A DNA stretch of 64,000 nt from UBA1413 sp964567485. Its GTDB lineage: Bacteria > Bacteroidota > Bacteroidia > Bacteroidales > Prolixibacteraceae. Shown here one piece after another: positions 50,658 to 58,558 of this stretch. The notes below the pieces were generated by a model that worked only from the letters and a program-made list of their open reading frames with translations, did not search any database and was not told the DNA's origin. The stretch is taken from the NCBI GenBank assembly GCA_964567485.1, contig CAZMMX010000001.1:1-64000 (forward strand). Direction: 5' to 3'. The translations under genes were made by a program, and so were the position numbers. Position 1 is the first letter of the stretch. Each line of letters opens with the position of its first letter.

Positions 50658-51617
50658 ATGAGCAATCCTTACTGGCCGAATAACCGTACTCTGGTGGTCT
50701 TTGCGATCTGTCTGGTCATAGCCTCCATTCTTTGGTTCCTCAATGCCCTGAGCAAGGAGTATACGACCTCCATTTCCCACCCTGTGCAATTTGTCGACCT
50801 CCCCCGCAATAAATTTATTATCAACAACCCCCCGGAAAAACTCAACCTGAAAATCAGCGCCCATGGGTTCGCCCTGCTACGCTATAAAATGGGCACCTCG
50901 TTTTCGCCGCTAACCATCAACGTTACCGATTTGACGGAACAAACCCCCCAGGTCACCGGAGGACTCTACATCATATCGTCCGACAACCTCAGAAACGAAA
51001 TCTCAGCACAGCTTGACCCTGAGCTGCAGCTGGTCAGTATTTCCCCGGGAGTATTCACCATTGCTTTCGACAGCCTGGAAGTCAAACAGGTTCCTGTTGC
51101 CCCGGCCGTGGAATTCCATTTTAAACCAAGGTTCGGACTCTCATCGGCCATTCATTTCACCCCTTCCAGAGTCACCATCTCAGGCCCTCAAAACGCCATC
51201 GATGCCACCGACACGATCTACACCATCACCAAAGCTTTCAAAAACCTGGAATCTTCCTTCTCTCAGGAAATTCCCCTGGCTATTCCCCAGCAACTGATCG
51301 TGGAACCAGGAACCGTCAGAATGTCGGTAGATATCGACGAATTCACCGAAAAGAACATGCGGATCCCCGTATGGGTCGATAACCAGCCCGATGATGCCAA
51401 AATCAGGCTTTTCCCCAACGAAGTGGAGGTGAGCTTCAAGGTAGCCCTTTCACGCTATGCCCTGATAAAACCCGAAGATATTACGCTTTCTGTCTCCTGG
51501 GATGATATCCTTCAAAACCAGCAGCAACTGCACGTCAATGTAAAAAAACTCCCCCAGGGCGTCAACAGCCTCAAAATAACCCCTGCCCATGTCGAATTCC
51601 TCATTGAGAAAAACTGA
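50658..51617 (+). CDS. YbbR-domain protein (CdaR-like)
   Basis: A 319-residue protein with an N-terminal membrane anchor (about 11-29: LVVFAICLVIASILWFLNAL). YbbR-like extracytoplasmic repeats follow, for example VQFVDLPRNKFIINNPPEKLNLKISAHG and the later IPVWVDNQPDDAKIRLFPNEVEVSFKVA. YbbR/CdaR proteins regulate the diadenylate cyclase CdaA in Firmicutes; in Bacteroidota they are commonly encoded before coaE, as here, and their partner is less clear. It overlaps coaE by 29 bp, so the two are coupled. The start ATG at 50658 fits well. Confidence 0.82.
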   Translation: MSNPYWPNNRTLVVFAICLVIASILWFLNALSKEYTTSISHPVQFVDLPRNKFIINNPPEKLNLKISAHGFALLRYKMGTSFSPLTINVTDLTEQTPQVTGGLYIISSDNLRNEISAQLDPELQLVSISPGVFTIAFDSLEVKQVPVAPAVEFHFKPRFGLSSAIHFTPSRVTISGPQNAIDATDTIYTITKAFKNLESSFSQEIPLAIPQQLIVEPGTVRMSVDIDEFTEKNMRIPVWVDNQPDDAKIRLFPNEVEVSFKVALSRYALIKPEDITLSVSWDDILQNQQQLHVNVKKLPQGVNSLKITPAHVEFLIEKN

Positions 51618-52218
51618 CCTGCCCCTGAAAGTGGGGATCACAGGAGGCATCGGCAGCGGAAAAACAGTGGTCTGCCGGGCTTTCTCCATCCTGGGAATTC
51701 CGGTTTTCAATGCCGACCAGGCCGCCAGGGATCTCTACTCCTCCCACCCGGAAGTGAGAAAGGAGATGGTGCGTCTCTTTGGGAAAAAGGTTTTTCTCCC
51801 CGAGGGCCCCATCAACCGAAGCTACCTGGCTTCTGTGATTTTCAATGACCCCGAAGCCCTGGCCGCCGTTAACGCCCTGGTACATCCACGCGTCAGGGAA
51901 GCCTTCGGGGCATGGCACCGGCAACAGGATGCCCCTTACGTCCTTTTCGAATCGGCCCTGCTCTATGAAACCGGTTCCTGGAAAACCATGGACGCCATCG
52001 TGCTGGTGACAGCCCCCCGCGAATTGCGCATCCTTAGGGTGATGGAAAGAGACCAGGTCACCAGAGAAGCCGTCATCGCCCGCATGGATAACCAATGGGA
52101 TGACGACCGGAAAAGAGAGGGAAATGCCATCATCATCGTCAACGACGACAAAAAACCCCTTTTGGAACAAATCCTCATAACGGACAAAAATTTAAGAACC
52201 TATGGGAAATTTCGGTAA
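51589..52218 (+). CDS. coaE: Dephospho-CoA kinase
   Basis: A 209-residue kinase that phosphorylates dephospho-CoA at the ribose 3'-OH, the last step of coenzyme A synthesis. P-loop GGIGSGKT is at about 19-26 in LKVGITGGIGSGKTVVCRAF. VFNADQAARDLY (substrate Asp) and HPRVREAFGAWH are family motifs, and VTAPRELRILRVMERD covers the lid region. Length is typical. It overlaps the 3' end of ybbR by 29 bp and its own stop overlaps the start of the DnaJ-like gene by 17 bp, so three genes form a tight operon. Confidence 0.95.
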   Translation: MSNSSLRKTDLPLKVGITGGIGSGKTVVCRAFSILGIPVFNADQAARDLYSSHPEVRKEMVRLFGKKVFLPEGPINRSYLASVIFNDPEALAAVNALVHPRVREAFGAWHRQQDAPYVLFESALLYETGSWKTMDAIVLVTAPRELRILRVMERDQVTREAVIARMDNQWDDDRKREGNAIIIVNDDKKPLLEQILITDKNLRTYGKFR

Positions 52219-52933
52219 ATGGATAGGCGGAGGCCTGGGATGGGCCGTGGGAGGCCCCATCGGTGCCCTGATGGGATTCGTCATCGGCTCTGTCGTTGAC
52301 GGCGCCGGCACAACTATCAAGCGCACAGGCCCTGCAGGCCCTGTTCGCACAACTTCCGGAGGGTACCTGATGAGCCTGCTGGTGCTCATCGCCGCAACCA
52401 TGAAGGTCGACGGCAAGGTAATGCGCTCCGAACTCGACTATGTCAAGGGATTCCTGATCACCAACTTCGGTGAGGATGCCGCCGCTGAAGCTTCCGTCAT
52501 GCTCCGTGACCTCCTCAAACAAAATATCCCCGTAGCTGACGTATGCCGCCAGATCCAGGCCAACATGAACTACTCAGCACGCCTTCAGCTCCTCCACTTC
52601 CTCTATGGCATCGCCCAAGCCGACACCTCCGTCAACAAAGAGGAACAAAAACTGATCGGATTCATGGCACAACAAATGGGAATCAGCAACAACGACCAGG
52701 AATCCATCAAGGCCATGTTCGTCAGAGATAGCGGATTTGCCTATACCATCCTCGAAATTGATCAAAACGCCACCGACGAGGAAGTCAAAAAAGCCTACCG
52801 GAGAATGGCCATGAAATACCACCCCGACAAAGTGGCCCCACTCGGCGAAGAGGTCCAAAAATCGGCACAGGAAAAATTCAGAATGGTCAATGAAGCCTAT
52901 GAGACCATCAAGAAGGAACGCAATATGATCTGA
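52202..52933 (+). CDS. TerB-DnaJ protein (DjlA-like co-chaperone)
   Basis: A 243-residue protein. The N-terminal Gly-rich hydrophobic segment (about 4-34: GKWIGGGLGWAVGGPIGALMGFVIGSVV) may associate with membrane. A TerB-like helical domain spans about 55-170 (LLVLIAATMKVDGKVMRSELDYVKGFL). The C-terminal J domain has YTILEIDQNATDEEVKKAYRRMAMKYHPDKVAP, with HPD intact, so it can stimulate an Hsp70 ATPase. The layout is that of DjlA and Bacteroidota relatives. It overlaps coaE by 17 bp. A membrane-linked co-chaperone is the likely role; the substrate is unknown. Confidence 0.88.
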   Translation: MGNFGKWIGGGLGWAVGGPIGALMGFVIGSVVDGAGTTIKRTGPAGPVRTTSGGYLMSLLVLIAATMKVDGKVMRSELDYVKGFLITNFGEDAAAEASVMLRDLLKQNIPVADVCRQIQANMNYSARLQLLHFLYGIAQADTSVNKEEQKLIGFMAQQMGISNNDQESIKAMFVRDSGFAYTILEIDQNATDEEVKKAYRRMAMKYHPDKVAPLGEEVQKSAQEKFRMVNEAYETIKKERNMI

Positions 52934-52977
52934 AAAGAACAGTCACCCACGGAAAACCCCCTGCTGATGCCCCTTTC

Positions 52978-53331
52978 CTATTCCTCATCGGTACTGCCGG
53001 GAGTGAAATCCACCCGGTCATTGATGTCATGCCCGAAATTCCTCTCAGGCTGCTTCTCCCTGATAAATTCCGAAACTTCCTCCAGCGCAGAAGAGAAATT
53101 CTCAAAATCCTCGGGATACAGGAAAATTTTGTGTTTTTCATAGAAAAAATTCCCGTCATCTTCAACCCGTTTCCTGCTTTCGGTGATAATAAGGTACATC
53201 TCTCCGTTGCGGGTTCTTTTGACGTCGAAGAAATAGGTTCTCTTTCCCGCCCTGATTACTTTTGAACGGACATCCTGGCTAAAACCGCCACCCGCATCAT
53301 CCGCCATTTCTTGTTTTTCCAGATCTGCCAT
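52978..53331 (-). CDS. DUF3276 PUR-alpha-like nucleic-acid-binding protein
   Basis: A 117-residue protein of the DUF3276 family, the bacterial PUR-alpha fold found in Bacteroidota and spirochaetes. The core VIRAGKRTYFFDVKRTRNGEMYLIITESRK is the first PUR strand set, and FFYEKHKIFLYPEDFENFSSALEEVSEFI the helix end. Crystal structures of relatives show a dimeric Whirly-like fold that binds single-stranded or purine-rich nucleic acid. The C-terminal tail is acidic. It is a small monocistronic gene, convergent with the djlA-like gene; no clear -7 box was found. The biological role is not established. Confidence 0.85.
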   Translation of the reverse strand: MADLEKQEMADDAGGGFSQDVRSKVIRAGKRTYFFDVKRTRNGEMYLIITESRKRVEDDGNFFYEKHKIFLYPEDFENFSSALEEVSEFIREKQPERNFGHDINDRVDFTPGSTDEE

Positions 53332-53480
53332 GATTACCTTCGGTTAGTTCCTGATGAAGTCCCAAATTTCTGAAAAAAAAACCACATTTTCCCGGCGGGG
53401 GGGATAATTTGCATATCGGGGCAGGAATTTCCCTCCGATGACAGGGCCATGGCCCGGGGAAGCAGGTAACCGGAAGGAGA

Positions 53481-54344
53481 CTATTCTCCGGCAGCCTTGA
53501 GGGTATTCAGCAACAGAGCTACGCGGGTCATGGGTCCCACGCCCCCGGGAACCGGGGTTATCCAGGAACAGCGGGGAGCCACTTCTTCAAAGCAAACATC
53601 CCCTTTCAACCGGAATCCCGATTTTGCAGTGGCGTCGGCCACACGCGTGGTCCCCACATCAATGACGACGGCTCCCTCCCTGACCATGCCGGCGGTCACG
53701 AACCCGGGAACCCCCAGGGCCGCCACGAGGATATCCGCACCGGCACACAAGGCCTCCAAATCCCTGGTACGGCTATGGGCCACGGTCACCGTGGCATTTA
53801 TACTTTTATGCGACATTAGAATACTCAGAGGCCGCCCCACGATGTTGCTCCTCCCGATAATCACGCACGACCGGCCACTGGTCTCAATGCCGCAACGACT
53901 GATCATCTCCACGATTCCCAGGGGTGTGGCCGACACAAATGAGGGCATCCCCAATACCATCTTCCCCACATTCACAGGATGAAAACCATCGACATCCTTG
54001 GCCGGGTCAATGGCCTCAATCACCCTCTGCTCCCTGATATGGCCGGGCAGAGGCAACTGAACAATGAAACCATCGATTTCAGGGGCCATGTTAAGCCGTG
54101 CCACCTCCCCGAGCAACTCCTCTTCCGTGACCTCCTCTTCGAAACGGACCAGGGTCGAGGTGAATCCTACTTCCTGGCAATCCCTGATCTTATGGGCCAC
54201 ATAAGACTCACTCCCTCCATCGTGACCTACCAGAATGGCCGCCAAATGGGGGGGTCTCCCCCCTTTTTCCTTGATGGCCTCCACTTTCAGGGCTATCTCC
54301 TGCCTGATGTCAGCCGCTATTCTCTTCCCGTCGATCAGTTGCAT
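53481..54344 (-). CDS. folD: Methylenetetrahydrofolate dehydrogenase/cyclohydrolase
   Basis: A 287-residue bifunctional enzyme that converts 5,10-methylene-THF to 10-formyl-THF using NADP. The catalytic Lys is in GSESYVAHKIRDCQEVGF (YVxxK). The NADP-binding region has IGRSNIVGRPLSILM, and DGFIVQLPLPGHI and the C-terminal TPVPGGVGPMTRVALLLNT are invariant in FolD. Length is normal (280-300). It stands alone between DUF3276 and ffh on the minus strand. It feeds purine and formyl-methionine synthesis. No oddities seen. Confidence 0.96.
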   Translation of the reverse strand: MQLIDGKRIAADIRQEIALKVEAIKEKGGRPPHLAAILVGHDGGSESYVAHKIRDCQEVGFTSTLVRFEEEVTEEELLGEVARLNMAPEIDGFIVQLPLPGHIREQRVIEAIDPAKDVDGFHPVNVGKMVLGMPSFVSATPLGIVEMISRCGIETSGRSCVIIGRSNIVGRPLSILMSHKSINATVTVAHSRTRDLEALCAGADILVAALGVPGFVTAGMVREGAVVIDVGTTRVADATAKSGFRLKGDVCFEEVAPRCSWITPVPGGVGPMTRVALLLNTLKAAGE

Positions 54345-54486
54345 AGGTTATCTATTTTTACGGTTTACCAATCCCTTGTCTTATATCCCGGCATGCTGAA
54401 AAATGATTCCTGAAACCTCCTGGTTGGCACTAAATTCCTGGCCCCGGGAACTACCAGAATTTCAACAGCACCAGAGCTGTTTCATA

Positions 54487-55809
54487 CTATCTCCTGCTCC
54501 CCATCAAACTCTTCAGGTTTTTCCCCTGGGCCACCATTTTCATCATTTTGCTGGTTTCCGTGAATTGCTTGAGCAAACGGTTCACCTCCTGGATGGTGGT
54601 CCCCGAACCATCAGCAATCCTCTTGCGGCGGCTGCCGTTCATCAGCGAGGGATCCTCCCGCTCCGCAGGGGTCATGGAGTGTATGATCGCCTCAATATGC
54701 TTGAAGGATTCGTTATCAAGGTCGATATCCTTAAGGGCTTTTCCCATCCCGGGAATCATCGAGGCCACATCTTTCAGGTTACCCATCTTCTTGATCTGCT
54801 GGATCTGCTTCAGAAAATCATTGAAATTGAACTGGTCCCTGGCCAGTTTTTGCTGGAGCCGTTTGGCATCCTCGGCGTTGAACTGCTCCTGGGCTTTCTC
54901 CACCAGGGAGACAATATCACCCATTCCCAGTATACGGTCGGCCATACGGTCGGGATGGAAGACCTCAATGGCCTCCATCTTTTCTCCGGTACCCACGAAT
55001 TTTATCGGCTTATCGACCACCGAACGAATCGACAGGGCAGCACCCCCCCGGGTGTCTCCATCGAGCTTGGTAAGAATCACCCCGTCATAATCCAGTCTTT
55101 CGTTGAACTCCCTGGCTGTATTTACGGCATCCTGACCGGTCATGGCGTCGACTACGAAAAGGATCTCATCAGGCCTGACCTCGTCTTTAATGGCGGAAAT
55201 CTCCTGCATCATCAGCTCGTCAATGGCCAAACGACCCGCGGTGTCGATAATCACCACATCAAATCCCTTCTCACGGGCATGACGCACGGCATTCCGGGCA
55301 ATCACCACGGGTTTCAGGTTCCCCTCCTCGGTGTACACGGGCACGTTGATCTGCCCCCCCACGACCTTGAGCTGTTCAATGGCGGCAGGCCGGTACACGT
55401 CACCGGCAACCAACAGGGGATGACGCCCCCGCTTTTGCTTGAGCATATTGGCCAGCTTTCCCGAAAAGGTGGTCTTCCCCGACCCTTGCAAACCCGCCAT
55501 TAATATCACAGCAGGATTCCCCTTCAACTTGATGTCGGTAAACTTGCCTCCCATCAGCTCGGCCAGTTCATCATGCACCAGCTTGACCATAAGCTGGCCG
55601 GGCTTCACCGACGTGAGCACATCCATACCGATGGCCTTCTCCTTTACCGTATCCGTGAAACTCTTAGCCGTCTTAAAATTAACGTCAGCATCAAGCAGGG
55701 CCCTCCGTATCTCCTTCAGCGTCTCCGCCACATTGATCTCGGTGATCCGGCCCTGCCCCTTCAGCAACTTAAACGACCTGTCCAGTCTTTCGCTCAGATT
55801 CTCAAACAT
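54487..55809 (-). CDS. ffh: Signal recognition particle GTPase Ffh
   Basis: About 440 residues from ATG 55809 (MFENLSERLDRSFKLLKGQG). The longer frame from 55887 contains the promoter and is rejected. N domain 1-95; G domain with G1 GLQGSGKTTFSGK, G3 DTAGRL and G4 TKLDGDTRGGA; C-terminal Met-rich M domain (from about 300), with SMIPGMGKALKDIDL and the RRKRIADGSG helix that binds 4.5S RNA. It targets nascent membrane proteins to FtsY. It is divergent from tex, with two promoter boxes in the 135-bp gap. Complete and typical. Confidence 0.97.
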   Translation of the reverse strand: MFENLSERLDRSFKLLKGQGRITEINVAETLKEIRRALLDADVNFKTAKSFTDTVKEKAIGMDVLTSVKPGQLMVKLVHDELAELMGGKFTDIKLKGNPAVILMAGLQGSGKTTFSGKLANMLKQKRGRHPLLVAGDVYRPAAIEQLKVVGGQINVPVYTEEGNLKPVVIARNAVRHAREKGFDVVIIDTAGRLAIDELMMQEISAIKDEVRPDEILFVVDAMTGQDAVNTAREFNERLDYDGVILTKLDGDTRGGAALSIRSVVDKPIKFVGTGEKMEAIEVFHPDRMADRILGMGDIVSLVEKAQEQFNAEDAKRLQQKLARDQFNFNDFLKQIQQIKKMGNLKDVASMIPGMGKALKDIDLDNESFKHIEAIIHSMTPAEREDPSLMNGSRRKRIADGSGTTIQEVNRLLKQFTETSKMMKMVAQGKNLKSLMGSRR

Positions 55810-55835
55810 GCTCTTCTCTTTTTTTTGAACTGCCG

Positions 55836-55843
55836 CAAAAATA
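55836..55843 (-). promoter_or_regulatory. Bacteroidota -7 box for ffh
   Basis: TATTTTTG followed by CGG on the minus strand, 27 bp before the ffh start at 55809. Confidence 0.65.
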
Positions 55844-55915
55844 CAAAAATTGTCCCTTTTTCCACGGGGCTTCCTCCATGGTTTCACCGCGCAGCGGAGA
55901 ATTGACGGTTAATTG

Positions 55916-55923
55916 TAACTTTG
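55916..55923 (+). promoter_or_regulatory. Bacteroidota -7 box for tex
   Basis: TAACTTTG, 21 bp before the tex ATG at 55945. Confidence 0.55.
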
Positions 55924-55944
55924 TAATAAAAAGCAGGCAGCATT

Positions 55945-58080
55945 ATGAATTCCACCATCACCGAAATCATCGCCAGGGAGCTTCAGATTTCCCCTGTGAG
56001 AGCTCAAAACACCATCGGTCTAATCGCCGGGGGGGCAACAGTGCCCTTTATCGCCCGTTACCGCAAGGAGCTCACAGGCAGCCTCGACGAAGTGCAGATT
56101 GCCAGGATCATGGAGCTCTATGAGAAATTTACGGAACTGGAAAAACGAAAAGAAACGGTACTGAAGAGCATTGCCGCTCAGGAGAAACTGACCCCTGAAC
56201 TGAAAGCCCGCATTGAAGGGTGTTATGACCCCACGGAACTCGAGGACATCTATCTCCCTTACAAGCCCAAACGGAAAACCCGCGCCTCGGTAGCCCGGGA
56301 TCTGGGTCTGGAGCCGCTGGCAAAAATCGTCATGGCCCAGTATGAAAAGAATGTAGAGACCCGTGCCCGGCAGTTCCTCAGCCCTGAAGTCCCCACCATT
56401 GATGATGCCCTGGCCGGAGCCCGAGATATCATCGCCGAATGGGTCAGCGAAAATGAACGTGCCCGCGCCATGGTGCGGCGAAGTTTTGAAAAGTCAGCCA
56501 TCATCCGCTCCCTGGTGGTGAAGGGAAAAGAAGAAGAAGGCCAGAAATACAGGGATTACCATGCCTGGGAAGAGCCCCTGAAACGTTGTCCCTCCCACCG
56601 GCTTCTGGCCATGCGCCGCGGTGAAAAAGAGGGATTCCTGCGGGTCTCCCTCGTCCCCGACATTCCCGGGGTTACCGAACAACTGCTCCAGTATTTCGTG
56701 AAAGGCCACGGAGCCAGCAGTGACCAGGTAGCCATGGCCGTCAAAGACACCATTTCCAGGTTACTGGCGCCCTCCATCGAAACCGAATATGCCGCCATCA
56801 CGAAAGAAAAGGCCGACAGGGAAGCCATCAACGTCTTTGCCGAAAACCTCCGCCAGTTACTCCTGGCCCCTCCCCTCGGCCCCCTGCGCACCCTGGCCCT
56901 GGACCCCGGATTCCGCACAGGCTGTAAAGTGGTGTGCCTCGACGAACAGGGAAACCTCCTCCACAATGAAACCATATACCCCCATCCTCCCCAGAACGAC
57001 CGCCGCATGGCCATACGAAAACTGTCCGCCATGATCGAGGCTTACAAAATTGAAGCCATCGCCATCGGAAACGGCACCGCCAGCCGCGAAACCGAAGACT
57101 TCATCAAAGGTCACTACCTCGACAAGGAGGTAAAAGTATTCGTGGTCAGCGAAGACGGAGCCTCCGTCTATTCCGCCTCGTCGGTCGCCAGGGAAGAGTT
57201 CCCCGACTATGACGTCACCGTCAGAGGTGCCATATCCATAGGGCGCCGCCTGATGGACCCCCTGGCCGAACTGGTCAAAATCGACCCTAAAAGCATCGGC
57301 GTCGGTCAATACCAGCACGACGTCGACCAGAAACTCCTCAAAAAAAGCCTCGACGGAGTGGTAGTCTCCGTGGTCAACAACGTGGGCGTCAACGTCAACA
57401 CCGCCAGTAAGGAAATATTAACCTACATCTCGGGACTGGGACCCCAACTGGCCCGTAATATCGTGGAATACAGAAGGGAAAAAGGAGCTTTCACCTCCCG
57501 GCAATCCCTCATGGACGTGCCCCGGATGGGCGCCAAATCCTTCGAACAGTCGGCCGGATTCCTCCGGGTTCCCGATTCCGCCAATCCTCTCGATAACTCG
57601 GCAGTACACCCCGAATCCTATCCCCTCGTGGAGAAAATGGCGGAAGACCTGGAAATCTCCCTCCCCCAGTTGATCGGCAACGAAGAGAAAATCGCCCGAA
57701 TTGAACTCTCCCGTTATGTTACCCCCGAAAGAGGCCTTCCTACGCTGACCGACATCAGGGGAGAACTCTCCAAACCCGGAAGAGATCCCCGAAAGGGAAT
57801 AAAAATGTTCGAATTCGCCGCCGGCATTTACCGCATCGAAGACCTACAGCCAGGCATGATCCTGCCAGGCATCGTCAACAACATCACCAGGTTCGGGGCT
57901 TTTGTAGATATCGGGGTGAAACAGTCGGGTCTCGTGCACATTTCGGAACTGGCTGACCGCTATGTCTCCGACCCGGGAGAAATCGTAAAACTTCACCAGC
58001 ATGTAAAAGTCAGGGTACTGGAAGTCGACCTGGCCCGCCAAAGAATACAGCTATCGCTGAAACAGGCCCGGGAAGAATAA
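55945..58080 (+). CDS. tex: RNA-binding transcription accessory protein Tex
   Basis: A 711-residue Tex/Spt6-like protein. The N-terminal helical part has AGGATVPFIARYRKELTGSLDEVQ (about 28-51), the Tex signature. A YqgF/RNase-H-like domain starts near 313 (LGPLRTLALDPGFRTGCKVV). A helix-hairpin-helix region follows (about 480-560: VNVNTASKEILTYISGLGPQLARNIVEYR). The S1 RNA-binding domain (about 635-710) has LQPGMILPGIVNNITRFGAFVDIGVKQSGLVHISEL. Tex binds RNA polymerase and RNA and affects stress survival and transcript fidelity. Monocistronic, divergent from ffh. Length slightly short of the usual 720-780 but all domains are present. Confidence 0.95.
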   Translation: MNSTITEIIARELQISPVRAQNTIGLIAGGATVPFIARYRKELTGSLDEVQIARIMELYEKFTELEKRKETVLKSIAAQEKLTPELKARIEGCYDPTELEDIYLPYKPKRKTRASVARDLGLEPLAKIVMAQYEKNVETRARQFLSPEVPTIDDALAGARDIIAEWVSENERARAMVRRSFEKSAIIRSLVVKGKEEEGQKYRDYHAWEEPLKRCPSHRLLAMRRGEKEGFLRVSLVPDIPGVTEQLLQYFVKGHGASSDQVAMAVKDTISRLLAPSIETEYAAITKEKADREAINVFAENLRQLLLAPPLGPLRTLALDPGFRTGCKVVCLDEQGNLLHNETIYPHPPQNDRRMAIRKLSAMIEAYKIEAIAIGNGTASRETEDFIKGHYLDKEVKVFVVSEDGASVYSASSVAREEFPDYDVTVRGAISIGRRLMDPLAELVKIDPKSIGVGQYQHDVDQKLLKKSLDGVVVSVVNNVGVNVNTASKEILTYISGLGPQLARNIVEYRREKGAFTSRQSLMDVPRMGAKSFEQSAGFLRVPDSANPLDNSAVHPESYPLVEKMAEDLEISLPQLIGNEEKIARIELSRYVTPERGLPTLTDIRGELSKPGRDPRKGIKMFEFAAGIYRIEDLQPGMILPGIVNNITRFGAFVDIGVKQSGLVHISELADRYVSDPGEIVKLHQHVKVRVLEVDLARQRIQLSLKQAREE

Positions 58081-58192
58081 ATAACCGACCTTTCTCCTTA
58101 CGGCAGGGTTCCCCCACCACGGCGAAAAAACAGGGAAACCTCTTCTCCCTGTGGCACCATTATGTTCTGTCAACCTGAATCTGAAGGCCCGG

Positions 58193-58447
58193 TTACTCTT
58201 CTTCCTCCTCTTCGTCTTCGTCAAACTCCTGAGCAAATTCATCATTCAGGAATTCCTCTGCATCTTCGACAAGCTGTGCCAGGAGATCTTCGTTCTGCGG
58301 CTCTTCGTCAATCCAGTGAATGTGCTGATTGCTCCAGAAATCATCAATGTCGCTTTCGATAATGAACCGCGGATTCTCGTTGTGAACCACATAAATCGTA
58401 TCCGGGGCCTGCTGTGAGTTGTCAGCTAATAAGAATTTTGGCAGCAT
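58193..58447 (-). CDS. Small acidic conserved protein
   Basis: An 84-residue protein with start MLPKFLLADNSQQAPDTIYVVHNENPRFIIESDIDDF and the Trp-containing HIHWIDEEPQNEDLLAQL. The last 30 residues are mostly Glu and Asp and end in a run of six Glu. I recognise the pattern as a short protein found in many Bacteroidota, but know no function or domain name. A promoter box TACATTTG lies 23 bp upstream, which supports it as a real gene. It sits between tex and mutS2. The acidic tail suggests interaction with a basic partner, perhaps ribosomal or DNA-binding; that is speculation. Confidence 0.75.
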   Translation of the reverse strand: MLPKFLLADNSQQAPDTIYVVHNENPRFIIESDIDDFWSNQHIHWIDEEPQNEDLLAQLVEDAEEFLNDEFAQEFDEDEEEEEE

Positions 58448-58470
58448 TGTTTAAATTATTGGTGATATAA

Positions 58471-58478
58471 CAAATGTA
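58471..58478 (-). promoter_or_regulatory. Bacteroidota -7 box for the small acidic gene
   Basis: TACATTTG on the minus strand, 23 bp before the start at 58447. Confidence 0.55.
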
Positions 58479-58558
58479 CTATTTTTTTGAATTCCCGTAA
58501 AGGCAGTGAAAATTTTCACGCCATGGTTTTCCTGTTTTTTCCTTCATAGTGGCGAGTC

